64,000 bases of DNA from Micromonospora_G sp044458865 (GCF_044458865.1 NZ_JBITIH010000020.1:84229-148228), one strand, 5' to 3'. Shown: positions 44,776-53,224, counted from the first letter of the stretch. The notes: generated from the letters alone by a model not told the origin. A program made the numbers and translations.

Positions 44776-45204
44776 TCACTGGGGCGTGCGTTCGGTCGCG
44801 CAGTCGGGGCAGGTGCCCCAGTAGACGACCTCCGCCTCGTCTACCACGAAACCGTGGTCGTCCGAGGCGGTGAGACAGGGAGAGTCGCCGACGGCGCAGT
44901 CGACGTCGGCGATCGCGCCGCAGGAGCGGCAGACGACGTGGTGGTGGTTGTCCGCCACCCGGGACTCGTAGCGGGCGGTCGCACCGGCCGGCTGGATACG
45001 CCGTACCAGGCCGGCGTCGGTGAGCGCTCGTAGTACGTCGTAGACCGCCTGGTGGGAGACTGTGGGATGAGCCGCCCGTACCAGCGCGATCACCGTGTCG
45101 GTGTCGACGTGCGGGTGGTCGTGCAGCGCTGCGAGCACCGCCAACCGGGGTCGGGTCACGCGCAACGAGACCGCCCGAAGCTGTGCCTCGAAGTCGGACG
45201 TCAC
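44776..45204 (-). CDS. furA: FurA-type redox/iron-responsive repressor of katG
   Basis: 142 residues from GTG 45204. Winged helix LRVTRPRLAVLAALHDHPHV, then TVSHQAVYDVLRALTDAGLV; metal and redox sites RVADNHHHVVCRSCGAIADV (CxxC) and YWGTCPDC (second CxxC). Position directly before katG, with 23 bases between them, and an AT-rich FurA-box-like element upstream support FurA over Zur or Fur for iron. Peroxide inactivates FurA and derepresses katG (family knowledge). Confidence 0.92.
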   Translation of the reverse strand: MTSDFEAQLRAVSLRVTRPRLAVLAALHDHPHVDTDTVIALVRAAHPTVSHQAVYDVLRALTDAGLVRRIQPAGATARYESRVADNHHHVVCRSCGAIADVDCAVGDSPCLTASDDHGFVVDEAEVVYWGTCPDCATERTPQ

Positions 45205-45220
45205 GTGGTGAACATAGCCC

Positions 45221-45240
45221 ACTGTTCTGGAATGAATCAA
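45221..45240 (-). promoter_or_regulatory. Probable FurA operator/promoter element
   Basis: On the minus strand this reads TTGATTCATTCCAGAACAGT, about 17-36 bases before the GTG of furA. It closely resembles the actinobacterial FurA autoregulation box (an ATTC-ATTCCAGAA core). TTGATT could act as the -35 region. Confidence 0.65.
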
Positions 45241-45299
45241 GTTTGGCGCGATCTCGGACCCGTACGCCTCGATAGCGCCGCGTGAGGACGTATGACCCG

Positions 45300-46457
45300 T
45301 CAGTGATACCCGGGAGCGTTGAGTCGGGCGGCCTGACGCGTCAGGTGGTCGCGCTCGGCGAGGTGGGGCGCCTTCCGGGCCGCCTCGGCGTACAACCGTG
45401 CCGCCGTCGCCAGGTCGCCGTCGCGCTCGTGGAGATGCGCCGCCACCGCGGTGTGGCGGGGGAGTGAGTCGTCCAGCGCCGCGAGCGCCGCCAGGCCGGC
45501 GCGTGGTCCGTCGGCCTCGCCGACCGCCACCGCGCGGTTGAGCCGGACGACCGGGCTGTCGGTCAGGCGCGCTAGCTCGTCGTACCACTCGACGATCTGC
45601 ACCCAGTCGGTCTCCTCGGCGCTGGGTGCGTCAGCGTGGAGTGCCGCGATGGCGGCCTGGGCCTGGAACTCGCCCAGCCGGTCGCGGGTGAGGGCCGCCT
45701 GCAGGATGTCGACACCCTCGGCGATCGACCTGGTGTCCCACCGGCCTCGGTCCTGCTCGGCGAGGGGCACCAGGCTGCCGTCGGGCGCGGTCCGGGCGGA
45801 ACGCCGGGCGTGGTGGAGCAGCATGAGGGCGAGCAATCCGGCCACCTCGGGGTGGTCGAACGTGGCCGCGAGCTGCCGGGTGAGCCGGATGGCCTCGGCG
45901 GCCACGTCGACGTCGCCGGAGTAGCCCTCGTTGAAGACGAGGTAGAGGACGCGCAGCACGGTGGCGACGTCACCGGGCTGGTCGAACCGCACGCCGGAGA
46001 CGGTGCGCTTGGCTCGGCTGATGCGCTGCGCCATGGTCGCCTCGGGTACCAGGTAGGCACGGGCGATCTGGCGGGTGGTCAGCCCGCCGACGGCGCGGAG
46101 CGTGAGCGCGACCGCGGACGACGGTGTCAGCGACGGGTGGGCGCACAGGAAGTAGAGCTGGAGTGTGTCGTCCACCGAAGGCGCCGGCCCGGGTGCCGGC
46201 TCGTCGTCGACGAGGTCCTCGCGCCTGCGGCGGGCGGCATCCGCCCGGGTCACGTCGAGGAACTTCCGCCAGGCCACGGTGACCAGCCAGCCCTTAGGGT
46301 CCCGTGGCGGGTCGACCGGCCAGACGCGGACGGCCTCGACCAGCGCGTCCTGCACGGCGTCCTCGGCCGCCGCGAAGTCGGCTCCGCGGCGGACGAGGAT
46401 CCCGAGCACGCTCGGCGTGAGGCTCCGGAGCAGCGCCTCGTTCACTTCAGGGATCAC
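45300..46457 (-). CDS. ECF42-type RNA polymerase sigma factor with C-terminal TPR-like extension
   Basis: 385 residues, about twice a minimal ECF factor. Region 2: FAAAEDAVQDALVEAVRVWP and PKGWLVTVAWRKFLDVTRAD. Region 4: LTLRAVGGLTTRQIARAYLV, PEATMAQRISRAKRTV. The extra C-terminal 200 residues are helical, with TPR-like text (YLVFNEGYSGD, VRLNRAVAVGEADGPRAGLA, RLYAEAARKAPHLAERDHL). This length and its DGPF-protein partner mark ECF group 42, in which no anti-sigma factor is known. It overlaps the DGPF gene by 4 bp. Confidence 0.92.
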   Translation of the reverse strand: MIPEVNEALLRSLTPSVLGILVRRGADFAAAEDAVQDALVEAVRVWPVDPPRDPKGWLVTVAWRKFLDVTRADAARRRREDLVDDEPAPGPAPSVDDTLQLYFLCAHPSLTPSSAVALTLRAVGGLTTRQIARAYLVPEATMAQRISRAKRTVSGVRFDQPGDVATVLRVLYLVFNEGYSGDVDVAAEAIRLTRQLAATFDHPEVAGLLALMLLHHARRSARTAPDGSLVPLAEQDRGRWDTRSIAEGVDILQAALTRDRLGEFQAQAAIAALHADAPSAEETDWVQIVEWYDELARLTDSPVVRLNRAVAVGEADGPRAGLAALAALDDSLPRHTAVAAHLHERDGDLATAARLYAEAARKAPHLAERDHLTRQAARLNAPGYH

Positions 46458-46861
46458 TCCGTGATGGTGGGCGACGTGCCCAGGAACGGGCGCAGTTCAA
46501 GCCACTCGTGGATCGGCTTACCGCCCGCCCCGGGGGCGGCCGACAGTTCCCCGGCCAGTTCGACGGCGCGCTGGTAGCTGTCGACGTCGATCACCATCCA
46601 GCCGGCGATGAGGTCCTTGGTCTCGGCGAAGGGGCCGTCGGTGACCGGTGGACGGCCCTCGCCGTCGTACCGGACGAACGTCCCTCCGGGCGCGAGCGCC
46701 TGACTGTCGACGAACTCGCCGGTTCCCTCCAGTCGGGCCGCGAAGTCGTTCATGTACTGCACGTGGGCCGAGATCTCCTCCGGCGTCCACTGGTCCATGG
46801 GTGCGTCGTTCACCGAAGCCGGGGCGCCGCGGTAGTGCTTGAGCAGCAGGTACTTGGCCAT
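46454..46861 (-). CDS. DGPF (YCII-related) protein, partner of ECF42
   Basis: 135 residues from ATG 46861, with GAGGAG before it. MAKYLLLKHYRG opens the YCII-like ferredoxin-fold domain; the DGPF motif occurs as PVTDGPFAETKDLIAGWMVI. Proteins of this family are the typical transcription targets and genomic partners of ECF42 sigma factors. No catalytic function is established. The reading frame ends 4 bp inside the sigma-factor gene, so it is the first gene of the pair. Confidence 0.9.
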   Translation of the reverse strand: MAKYLLLKHYRGAPASVNDAPMDQWTPEEISAHVQYMNDFAARLEGTGEFVDSQALAPGGTFVRYDGEGRPPVTDGPFAETKDLIAGWMVIDVDSYQRAVELAGELSAAPGAGGKPIHEWLELRPFLGTSPTITE

Positions 46862-47055
46862 CGTGGGTTTCTCCTCGGTACGGGTGCGAACAATTGTGGT
46901 CGCGTTCGTTGCGGGGACGAAGCCAGCCACGAGTTCTCGACATCGCCGAAGAAGTCTTTTTCGAGTCTCGTGGGCGTACCCGGTGGACCGTGCAGCCGGT
47001 CGCCGATCCTTCCTCTGTTTAGATGATCCGACGAACGAGGAAGGGACGGTACGCC

Positions 47056-47520
47056 GTGACGCCAGAGCTTCAGGAGCAGGAGGAACGCCTCCAGTTCGAC
47101 CGCTTCGACCATGACGACGCCTGGGACCTGGGCAATCGCCTGGTCGGACTGGCCCGAGAGCGGAGCCTCGCCGTCACCGTCGACATCCGCCGGGGCGACC
47201 ACCAACTCTTCCACTGCGCGCTTCCCGGCACGTCGCCCGACAACGACGACTGGATCGAACGCAAGATCCGGGTCGTCCGCCGGTTCGGACACAGCTCCTA
47301 CCTCGTCGGCCAGACCTACCGCGACCGTGGCACCACCTTCGAGGAACAGTCCCACCTCGAAACGGCCCAGTACGCCGCGCACGGTGGCTGCTTCCCGATC
47401 ATCCTCAGGGGCACCGGCCCGGTCGGCACCGTCACCGTCTCGGGCCTGCCCCAACTCGACGACCACCGCCTTGTCGTCGAGGCCATCGAACTCTTCCTGG
47501 ACGCCAAGGGCTCCGAGTAG
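47056..47520 (+). CDS. UPF0303 / haem-degrading-domain family protein
   Basis: 154 residues from GTG 47056, with AGGAAGGG upstream; longer in-frame starts add a basic tail without a site. The fold text is DAWDLGNRLVGLARERSLAV, TVDIRRGDHQLFHCALPG, RVVRRFGHSSYLVGQTYRD and GTVTVSGLPQLDDHRLVVEA, the pattern of the UPF0303/HbpS-like family (PF03928). Members of this family bind or degrade haem or form octameric assemblies, but the function of this subgroup is not settled. Transcribed away from the ECF42 operon. Confidence 0.82.
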   Translation: MTPELQEQEERLQFDRFDHDDAWDLGNRLVGLARERSLAVTVDIRRGDHQLFHCALPGTSPDNDDWIERKIRVVRRFGHSSYLVGQTYRDRGTTFEEQSHLETAQYAAHGGCFPIILRGTGPVGTVTVSGLPQLDDHRLVVEAIELFLDAKGSE

Positions 47521-47555
47521 GGCCGTCTCGTGAACGGCCCTGTCTCGTCGTCGCG

Positions 47556-48761
47556 TTACTTCTGGTATCCGTAGTTGTCGCAGGTCCGGCGCTGTAGCAC
47601 GCAGTTCTTGGTGCGCTTGTTCATGGTGTCGACGTCCCACATCACAAAAGCGTCACCGTGCATCGACGAGGCGCTCTTGCCTTCCTTGTCGGAGGAGAGG
47701 TAGTAGCCCGCCGGGGTGCCTTTCGCTCCGTACTGGATGTCGAAGGTGATCGCCGGGATCTTCACCGGGTGGCTGCGCGGGCAGGCGTTGCCCGCGCCGT
47801 ACGCCACGTGGTCCTTGTGGTTGGGGCTGTCCAGGTGCTTGCCGTCCCAGCAGTCCGGGAACTGCATCATGAAGTGCAGCGTGGCGTCCCCGCCGCAGAT
47901 GGGCCAGTTGCCGTTGGTGCTGCGGGCGATGCCGTCGAGGTCGCCGGGGCCGTAGAAGGCGCAGTAGAACTGGCCGGTCGCGCCGCGCGGTGTCGGTTTT
48001 TTCTTCTTGGCGTCGCCGGTGATCATGCGCAGGCCGTTGGGCATCGGCATCTGGCCGGTCGAGTCCTGCATGTGCGAGCGGTAGTAGACCCGGAAGCCGG
48101 TGGTCTCGACCGGCTTGCCGGTCGAGTTGTCGTAGAGCGTCGGCACCCAGTAGGCGGAGTGGTCTTGGACCGGCTTGCAGGTGGTGGCCGTGAACTTCGT
48201 CAGATCCTCGGCCACCGTGCCCGCGTCGACGGCCTTGTTCCCGACGAAGGAGTGCATGTGCGAGGCGCCGGGGAGGCCGGGGGCGACGATCGGGTCGTCC
48301 GGCAGTGAGTGGCTGTACTGGCAGTCTGCCCGGAACTCCGCGAGGTTGCCCACACCAGCCGGAACGGGGTCGATCTTCAATGCGTTGTACGCGTTGACCT
48401 GCGCTTTCCAGGCCGCGTCGTCGACCGGGACCCAGCCGGTCTTGGGGATCTTCGGCGGGGCAGCGGCCGAAGGTGTCGCGGCGGCGGACGGCGTCGCGGC
48501 GGCCGGCGTCGCGGCGGCGGACGGCGACGCGCCGAGCGCCTGCGCGGCCGACGGCGAGGTGTCCACGAGGGCGTTGGCCGCGTTCGACGGCTCGGGGTTG
48601 GTGGCGGCGTCGGCGACGTACACGACTGCGACCGCGACGACGATCACGACGGCGGCCACGCTGGCGGCCATGCTCCGCTTGTCCCGGGCGAGCCGTCGCA
48701 GGAGGCCCGGACGCGACGGCGGTGGGCTCGCGTCGGGTTCGCGGAACGAGGTGTAGGACAC
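47556..48761 (-). CDS. DUF1996 domain protein, membrane-anchored
   Basis: 401 residues. One N-terminal helix (MAASVAAVVIVVAVAVVYVA) and an exterior Ala/Pro/Ser-rich linker (AAATPAAATPSAAATPSAA) lead to a DUF1996 domain of about 270 residues: FRADCQYSHSLPDDPIVAPG, HMHSFVGNKAVDAG, ACPRSHPVKIPAITFDIQYG, GDAFVMWD. Paired cysteines and histidines suggest a metal or disulphide-stabilised fold. GTG 48761 follows TTGGGAAG. DUF1996 occurs in fungi and actinobacteria with unknown function. The GC-rich linker is itself a short repeat. Confidence 0.85.
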   Translation of the reverse strand: MSYTSFREPDASPPPSRPGLLRRLARDKRSMAASVAAVVIVVAVAVVYVADAATNPEPSNAANALVDTSPSAAQALGASPSAAATPAAATPSAAATPSAAAPPKIPKTGWVPVDDAAWKAQVNAYNALKIDPVPAGVGNLAEFRADCQYSHSLPDDPIVAPGLPGASHMHSFVGNKAVDAGTVAEDLTKFTATTCKPVQDHSAYWVPTLYDNSTGKPVETTGFRVYYRSHMQDSTGQMPMPNGLRMITGDAKKKKPTPRGATGQFYCAFYGPGDLDGIARSTNGNWPICGGDATLHFMMQFPDCWDGKHLDSPNHKDHVAYGAGNACPRSHPVKIPAITFDIQYGAKGTPAGYYLSSDKEGKSASSMHGDAFVMWDVDTMNKRTKNCVLQRRTCDNYGYQK

Positions 48762-49123
48762 GGGTCACTTCCCAACAAGCAAGGCACGACAAGCTGACCG
48801 GACGGCCACAGCCGCCGTATGTTAGGCGCTTTCCGCCCGTACCCGATAGGTTCTTAAACCTTCCTTAAAGCACGCGGCACCGCCCGACGATCAGCGGCGC
48901 GGATTGGCGGCAGGCTGCTCGCCCGTCCTGAGTCGTTGTCGACTCATTTCATGGCCCGGCTGGCCGTCGATATCTGACCGGTGGCGTAGCGCGGTCCGGA
49001 TCGGGAATGCCGTGGCTACCGCTCGTTCGCGTCGTTCAACGACCGGAGGGCAATGGCTTTCCGTCGCAGGAGATGAAGCAGTGGGCAACCGGCCGCTGAC
49101 CGCCGTCCGGAACGGAGATCCCC
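48762..49123. other. Intergenic region with a small hairpin
   Basis: About 360 bases without a gene. TGAGTCG-TTGT-CGACTCA (48929-48946) forms a 7-bp hairpin followed by TTTC. A stretch rich in A and T (around 48850-48875) may hold the promoter of the DUF1996 gene. Confidence 0.5.
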
Positions 49124-49297
49124 ATGGAAATTGTCTACTCGTCTGTGCAGGAACTGGAGCAGTCCCTTCGTGACGCGGCGGCGGCCCACGGCAGGCACGA
49201 GGCGGAAACCGGGCGTGAGGACCCGGACTGGCCCACCTGGTACGCCGACTACATGGCCCGTACCCAGACGGGGAAGTCGGTTTCGGATCAACCCTAG
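49124..49297 (+). CDS. 57-residue acidic small protein of unknown function
   Basis: ATG 49124 has GGAG eight bases upstream (ACGGAGATCCCC). The 57 residues start MEIVYSSVQELEQSLRDAAA and end with DWPTWYADYMARTQTG, then KSVSDQP. A tryptophan/tyrosine-rich DWPTWYADYM box near the C-terminus is seen in small actinobacterial proteins of unknown function. Clear codon bias (high GC3) and the ribosome site support it as a real gene, although it is short. It lies convergent to the TetR gene. Confidence 0.7.
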   Translation: MEIVYSSVQELEQSLRDAAAAHGRHEAETGREDPDWPTWYADYMARTQTGKSVSDQP

Positions 49298-49324
49298 GGA
49301 GTACGTCATCTGCCAGCGCGTGGG

Positions 49325-49870
49325 TCAGCGCTGTCCGACCCCGTCGAGGAAGGTGGAGACGACCAGGTCGGCGGCCTGACCCGGTGCGAGGTCGGGGAAG
49401 TCGTGCGCCGCGTTGTCCACGAGTCGTCCGAGCGTGGCCAGGGCCCAGCCGTCCGGGAGGTCCGCTCGTATCAGACCCTCGTCGACCGCGCGGGCGAGGA
49501 AATCGCGGAGGCGACCGGTCTGCGCGTCGGCCCGCTCGGACGCCTCCGGGTCCTGTCGGATCAGGCGGCGCAGGTGCAGGGGCCACTGACGGCTGACCGG
49601 GATGATCGATTCGACGTAGCGGTGCAGCGCCACGGCGACCGGAGCCTCGATGAGTCGGGCCTCGTCGAGTGCCTCATCCGAGGCGTCGAGCTTTGCCACG
49701 TAGACGGCGGACAGGAGAGCGTCCCTGGTCGGGAACCGTCGGTAGACGGTGCGCCGGTCGACGCCCGCCTGCGCCGCGATCGTCGCGATGCTCGTCGCCG
49801 GGTCCTCCGCCAGCAGCCGTGCACCGGTGTGCAGGACGGCGTCGAGGTTGCGCACGGCATCGGCTCTCAT
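49325..49870 (-). CDS. TetR-family transcriptional repressor
   Basis: 181 residues from ATG 49870. The helix-turn-helix is AVLHTGARLLAEDPATSIAT, IAAQAGVDRRTVYRRFPTRD (recognition helix VDRRTVYRRF). The C-terminal ligand-binding domain is helical with no family-specific residues. Divergent from the aldehyde dehydrogenase gene with 232 bases between; a partial inverted repeat in the gap is the likely operator. Controls ALDH expression in response to an aldehyde or related ligand (inference). Confidence 0.9.
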   Translation of the reverse strand: MRADAVRNLDAVLHTGARLLAEDPATSIATIAAQAGVDRRTVYRRFPTRDALLSAVYVAKLDASDEALDEARLIEAPVAVALHRYVESIIPVSRQWPLHLRRLIRQDPEASERADAQTGRLRDFLARAVDEGLIRADLPDGWALATLGRLVDNAAHDFPDLAPGQAADLVVSTFLDGVGQR

Positions 49871-50003
49871 GGCGCTAAGTGTACCCTCGGTGTGGCGGAA
49901 GACCTCTGCTGAGCTGCTCTTTTGTGACGGTTGTGGGCCCGACCGGGACGCCTGGGAGACGCGGCAGGGGTGTACGTCCACTTCCGTCCCTCCTTGGATG
50001 CTA

Positions 50004-50022
50004 TGTGAAATGAAGTGTCACA
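50004..50022. promoter_or_regulatory. Candidate TetR operator (TGTGA-N9-TCACA)
   Basis: TGTGAAATGAAGTGTCACA carries perfect TGTGA/TCACA half-sites with a 9-bp spacer in the TetR/ALDH divergent gap. The surrounding CTATGTGAAATG text is AT-richer than the genes. Confidence 0.5.
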
Positions 50023-50102
50023 CAATCGTGGCGGTTGAGTGGTAGTTCAGCCACAGCGAACTAGCATTTGTGCGGATGAGGATCCGGCAGCAGGAGGACA
50101 CC

Positions 50103-51551
50103 ATGATCGTGCGTGACAAGCTCTACATCGGCGGCACGTGGACCGCCCCGAGCAGCCCCGACCTGCTCGACATCCGCTCACCCCACGACCAGTCGCTGGT
50201 CGGCCGCTCGGTGCAGGCGTACCCGGCTGACGTCGACCGCGCGGTGGCCGCGGCCCGCAGGGCGTTCGACGAGGGCCCCTGGTCGCGTACCTCCCCGGAG
50301 GAACGGCAGGAACTGGTCGTCCGGCTCAACGCGCTGCGGGAGGCACGCGCCGACGAGATCGCCGAACTGATCACGAAGGAGCGCGGCAACCCGCACTGGT
50401 TCAACAAGGCGGGCCAGGCCGGACTCACCCGTCAGGCCCTCGGATACCTCAAGGCCGCCCGCGAGTTCGGCTGGGAGGAGACCCTCGAATCCTCCATCCC
50501 CGGCGCGCCCTTCCGCAGCGTCGTACGCCGCGAACCGACCGGTGTGGTCGCCGCGGTCATCCCGTGGAACTCGCCCTACTCCGCCGCGCTGGCCAAGCTG
50601 GTCCCCGCCCTCCTGGCGGGCTGCACGGTCGTGCTCAAGACCTCGCCCGAGAACTCGCTGAGCATGATGGTGCTGGCGGAGATCTTCGACGAACTGGGCC
50701 TGCCCGAGGGTGTGGTCAGCGTCCTTCCGGCCGACCGCGAAACCAGCGAGTACCTGGTCGCGCACCCCGGCGTCGACAAGATCTCCTTCACCGGCTCCAC
50801 CCGCGCGGGCCGGGCGATCGCGGCCGTCGCGGGTCGACAGCTCAAGCGCGTGGGGCTGGAACTCGGCGGGAAGTCCGCTGCGATCATCCTCCCCGACGCG
50901 GACCTCACGCAGGTCGTACCGTCGCTGAAGTTCTCCTGCCTGGCCAACAACGGCGAGGCGTGCATCGCCCAGACCCGGATCCTCGCCCCGCGCTCCCGGT
51001 ACGAAGAGGTCGTCGCCGAACTCAAGGACCTGCTGGAGAGCCTCAAGGTCGGCGACCCGTCGGACGACGACACCTTCGTCGGCCCGCTGGTCCGGGCCGA
51101 CCAGCAGGAGCGCGTCCGTGACTACATCCGCCTCGCCGTCGAGGAGGGCGCACGGCTCGTCACCGGCGGACCGGAGTCCCCGGAGGGACTGGAGCGGGGC
51201 AACTACGTCAAGCCGACGCTCTTCGCCGACGTCGACAACTCCATGCGGATCGCCCGCGAGGAGGTCTTCGGTCCGGTCCTGGTGGTGATTCCGTACGAGG
51301 ACGAGGAGGAAGCGGTCCGCATCGCCAACGACTCCGAGTACGGGCTCAGCGGCGGGGTCTGGACCGCCGACGACGCGCACGGCCTGGAGATCGCACGACG
51401 GGTGCGTACCGGCACGTTCACGGTCAACGGCGCCCCGATCGGCTTCGACGGTCCGTTCGGCGGCTTCAAGACCAGTGGCGTCGGCCGCGAGTACGGTGCG
51501 GCCGGCCTGGCCGGGTACGTCGAGCAGAAGACCATCACCGTCCCCGCCTGA
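50103..51551 (+). CDS. NAD(P)-dependent aldehyde dehydrogenase
   Basis: 482 residues from ATG 50103, with AGGAGG upstream. Catalytic and cofactor residues in order: Asn155 (PWNSPYSAAL), FTGSTRAGRAIA (nucleotide loop), Glu253 in LELGGKSAAIIL, Cys287 in NNGEACIAQTRIL, and EEVFGPVLVVIPY. All essential residues of the ALDH superfamily are present. It oxidises an aldehyde to an acid in the cytoplasm; the substrate is not evident. Regulated probably by the divergent TetR. Ends within a 21-bp duplication that also contains the stop of the convergent gene. Confidence 0.93.
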   Translation: MIVRDKLYIGGTWTAPSSPDLLDIRSPHDQSLVGRSVQAYPADVDRAVAAARRAFDEGPWSRTSPEERQELVVRLNALREARADEIAELITKERGNPHWFNKAGQAGLTRQALGYLKAAREFGWEETLESSIPGAPFRSVVRREPTGVVAAVIPWNSPYSAALAKLVPALLAGCTVVLKTSPENSLSMMVLAEIFDELGLPEGVVSVLPADRETSEYLVAHPGVDKISFTGSTRAGRAIAAVAGRQLKRVGLELGGKSAAIILPDADLTQVVPSLKFSCLANNGEACIAQTRILAPRSRYEEVVAELKDLLESLKVGDPSDDDTFVGPLVRADQQERVRDYIRLAVEEGARLVTGGPESPEGLERGNYVKPTLFADVDNSMRIAREEVFGPVLVVIPYEDEEEAVRIANDSEYGLSGGVWTADDAHGLEIARRVRTGTFTVNGAPIGFDGPFGGFKTSGVGREYGAAGLAGYVEQKTITVPA

Positions 51552-51588
51552 GGACGCCGCTCAGAGTGCCTGAGGACGCCGCTCAGAG
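51546..51588. repeat. Two copies of a 21-bp repeat covering both convergent stop codons
   Basis: GCCTGAGGACGCCGCTCAGAG at 51546-51566 and 51568-51588. The first copy holds the TGA of ALDH, the second the TCA (TGA on minus) of the dehydrogenase. Each unit has a CTGAG/CTCAG inverted repeat, so it may form a small terminator. Confidence 0.8.
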
Positions 51589-52533
51589 CACCCGCACCGG
51601 GCGTCCGGCCAGGAAGGCGTCGATGTCCTCCACCGCGTCGCCGTAGAACACCCGGTAGGTCTCCCGGGTGACGTAACCGAGGTGCGGGGTCAGCACCGTG
51701 TTCGGTGCCGTACGCAGCGGATGGTCGGCGGGCAGGGGTTCCACGTCGAAGACGTCCAGCGCGGCGCCGGCGATCCAGCCCTCCCGAAGCGCGGTGAGCA
51801 GGGCGGCCTCGTCGATGATCGGCCCACGTGCGGTGTTCACCAGGTACGCGTCCGGGCGCATCGACCGCAGTTCGGCCGCGCCGATCAGTCCCCGGGTCCG
51901 GTCGCCGAGCTGGAGGTGGATGGTCACGATGTCCGAACCGCTGAACAGCTCTTCCTTGCTCACCGCGCGTACGCCCAACTCGGCGGCGTGTTCCGGACGG
52001 AGGTGCTGACTCCACGCGACGACCTGCATCCCGAACGCCCGGCCGACCGTCGCCACCTGGGCGCCGAGCCGGCCCAGCCCGACCACGCCGAGAGTGTGCC
52101 CGGCCAGGTCGCCGCCGATGGTGCTCTGCCAGCCGCCGGTCCGTACCCGCTGCGACTCGGCGGGAACCTGACGTACGAGTGCCAGGATCAGGGCCCAGGT
52201 GAGTTCCGCGGTGCCGGTGGGCACCCCACGGGTGCCGGTCACGGTGACGCCCCGTCGCTTGGCCGCCGCCAGGTCGATGGCGACGTTGGCCATCCCGGTG
52301 GTGACCAGCAGACGTAGCCGGGGCAGTCGGTCGAGTACCGCCTCGGGAAAGGCGGTCCGTTCCCGCATCGCCACCACGACCTCGGCGTCGGCGAGCCGTT
52401 GGACGAGAACCTCGGCGTCGTCGATGTGGTCGGTGAAGACGGTCAATTCGACCTGTTCGCCGAGCCTCTCCCAGCCACCGAACTCGCGTGCCGCGTTCTG
52501 GTAGTCGTCGAGCACCACGACCTGAACGGCCAT
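51583..52533 (-). CDS. D-2-hydroxyacid dehydrogenase (NAD-dependent)
   Basis: 316 residues from ATG 52533, with GGGAGGCGGGG upstream. The domain pattern is typical: LLVTTGMANVAIDLAAAKRR, TLGVVGLGRLGAQVATVGRA (Rossmann fold GxGxxG), VNTARGPIIDEAALLTALRE, and GWIAGAALDVFDVEPLP with TPHLGYVT (catalytic His region). It reduces a 2-keto acid to a D-2-hydroxy acid or acts on a phosphoglycerate-like substrate; I cannot tell which. Monocistronic, convergent with ALDH. Confidence 0.9.
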   Translation of the reverse strand: MAVQVVVLDDYQNAAREFGGWERLGEQVELTVFTDHIDDAEVLVQRLADAEVVVAMRERTAFPEAVLDRLPRLRLLVTTGMANVAIDLAAAKRRGVTVTGTRGVPTGTAELTWALILALVRQVPAESQRVRTGGWQSTIGGDLAGHTLGVVGLGRLGAQVATVGRAFGMQVVAWSQHLRPEHAAELGVRAVSKEELFSGSDIVTIHLQLGDRTRGLIGAAELRSMRPDAYLVNTARGPIIDEAALLTALREGWIAGAALDVFDVEPLPADHPLRTAPNTVLTPHLGYVTRETYRVFYGDAVEDIDAFLAGRPVRVL

Positions 52534-52734
52534 CCCCGCCTCCCGCGTCATCCCGGCCCGCCAGGCTGTGGCTGTCTCCGCAGGTGACGGGCCTTTCCTT
52601 TGACGATCATGGCACGCTCGCGCGGGCGTCGCACCGGATGCCCGGAAGGTCGTGTCCGGTCGACGCCGGCGGGTGTCGGCCCGGCGGCTGACCCACCGGA
52701 CCCCTGCGCACATCGTCCTCAGTGGAATGCGAGC

Positions 52735-53076
52735 ATGTCCGGCATGGGAATTTACGAGGACGCTCGTGAGGTATCGCGGGCCGATCTGGCCGCGTGGTTG
52801 CGTCAGCTGGCGAGCCAGTTGGAGACCGGTGGACAGCTCTTCTACGGTGCCGCCGGTGCGGTGACCGTCGCCGACCAGGTCCGGTGCGAGCTGGAGATCG
52901 AGCGGGAGAGCGACACGGAGATCTCGGTCGAGATCGAGTTCTCCTGGACCACCCCCGCTCCGGCCGAGGCCCCCGAATCGTCCGACGAGGCGGAGGCTAC
53001 GGAGCAGGACGAGGAAGCGAAGGACGAAGAGGAGAAGCCCGCGGAGGGCGAGGCGAAGCCCGCCGAAGAGGCATAG
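52735..53076 (+). CDS. Amphi-Trp domain protein
   Basis: 113 residues from ATG 52735 (GGAA upstream; ATG 52744 is possible). The text REVSRADLAAWLRQLASQLE, then GGQLFYGAAGAVTVADQVRC and LEIERESDTEISVEIEFSW, is the amphi-Trp domain, a compact beta-rich module. The C-terminal 45 residues are a low-complexity Glu/Ala/Lys tail (EAEATEQDEEAKDEEEKPAE). A charged, disordered tail suggests a binding or chaperone-like role (inference); function unknown. Confidence 0.82.
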   Translation: MSGMGIYEDAREVSRADLAAWLRQLASQLETGGQLFYGAAGAVTVADQVRCELEIERESDTEISVEIEFSWTTPAPAEAPESSDEAEATEQDEEAKDEEEKPAEGEAKPAEEA

Positions 53077-53173
53077 GCAGGCGTACGGTCCGTCCGCGGA
53101 TCTTTACGGTGGCGGGACCATCCGCGCCACTGGACAGGTAGGTCGAACGGCTCGTCATCGGCATGCTGGTGGC

Positions 53174-53224
53174 GAGCTGTTCCGATTGCCGAGCTGTTCC
53201 GATTGGCAAGCTGTTCCGATTGTC
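53174..53224. repeat. Three tandem 17-bp repeats
   Basis: GAGCTGTTCCGATTGCC, GAGCTGTTCCGATTGGC and AAGCTGTTCCGATTGTC lie head to tail at 53174, 53191 and 53208. They are non-coding, between the amphi-Trp gene and the HxlR gene (minus strand). Each carries TTCCGATTG. Confidence 0.9.

Noticed and set aside
42392..44824. 810-codon plus-strand open frame opposite katG
   Set aside because: Shadow of katG; no ribosome site and no family-like text.
53174..53224. Short CRISPR-like array
   Set aside because: The units are head to tail without spacers.
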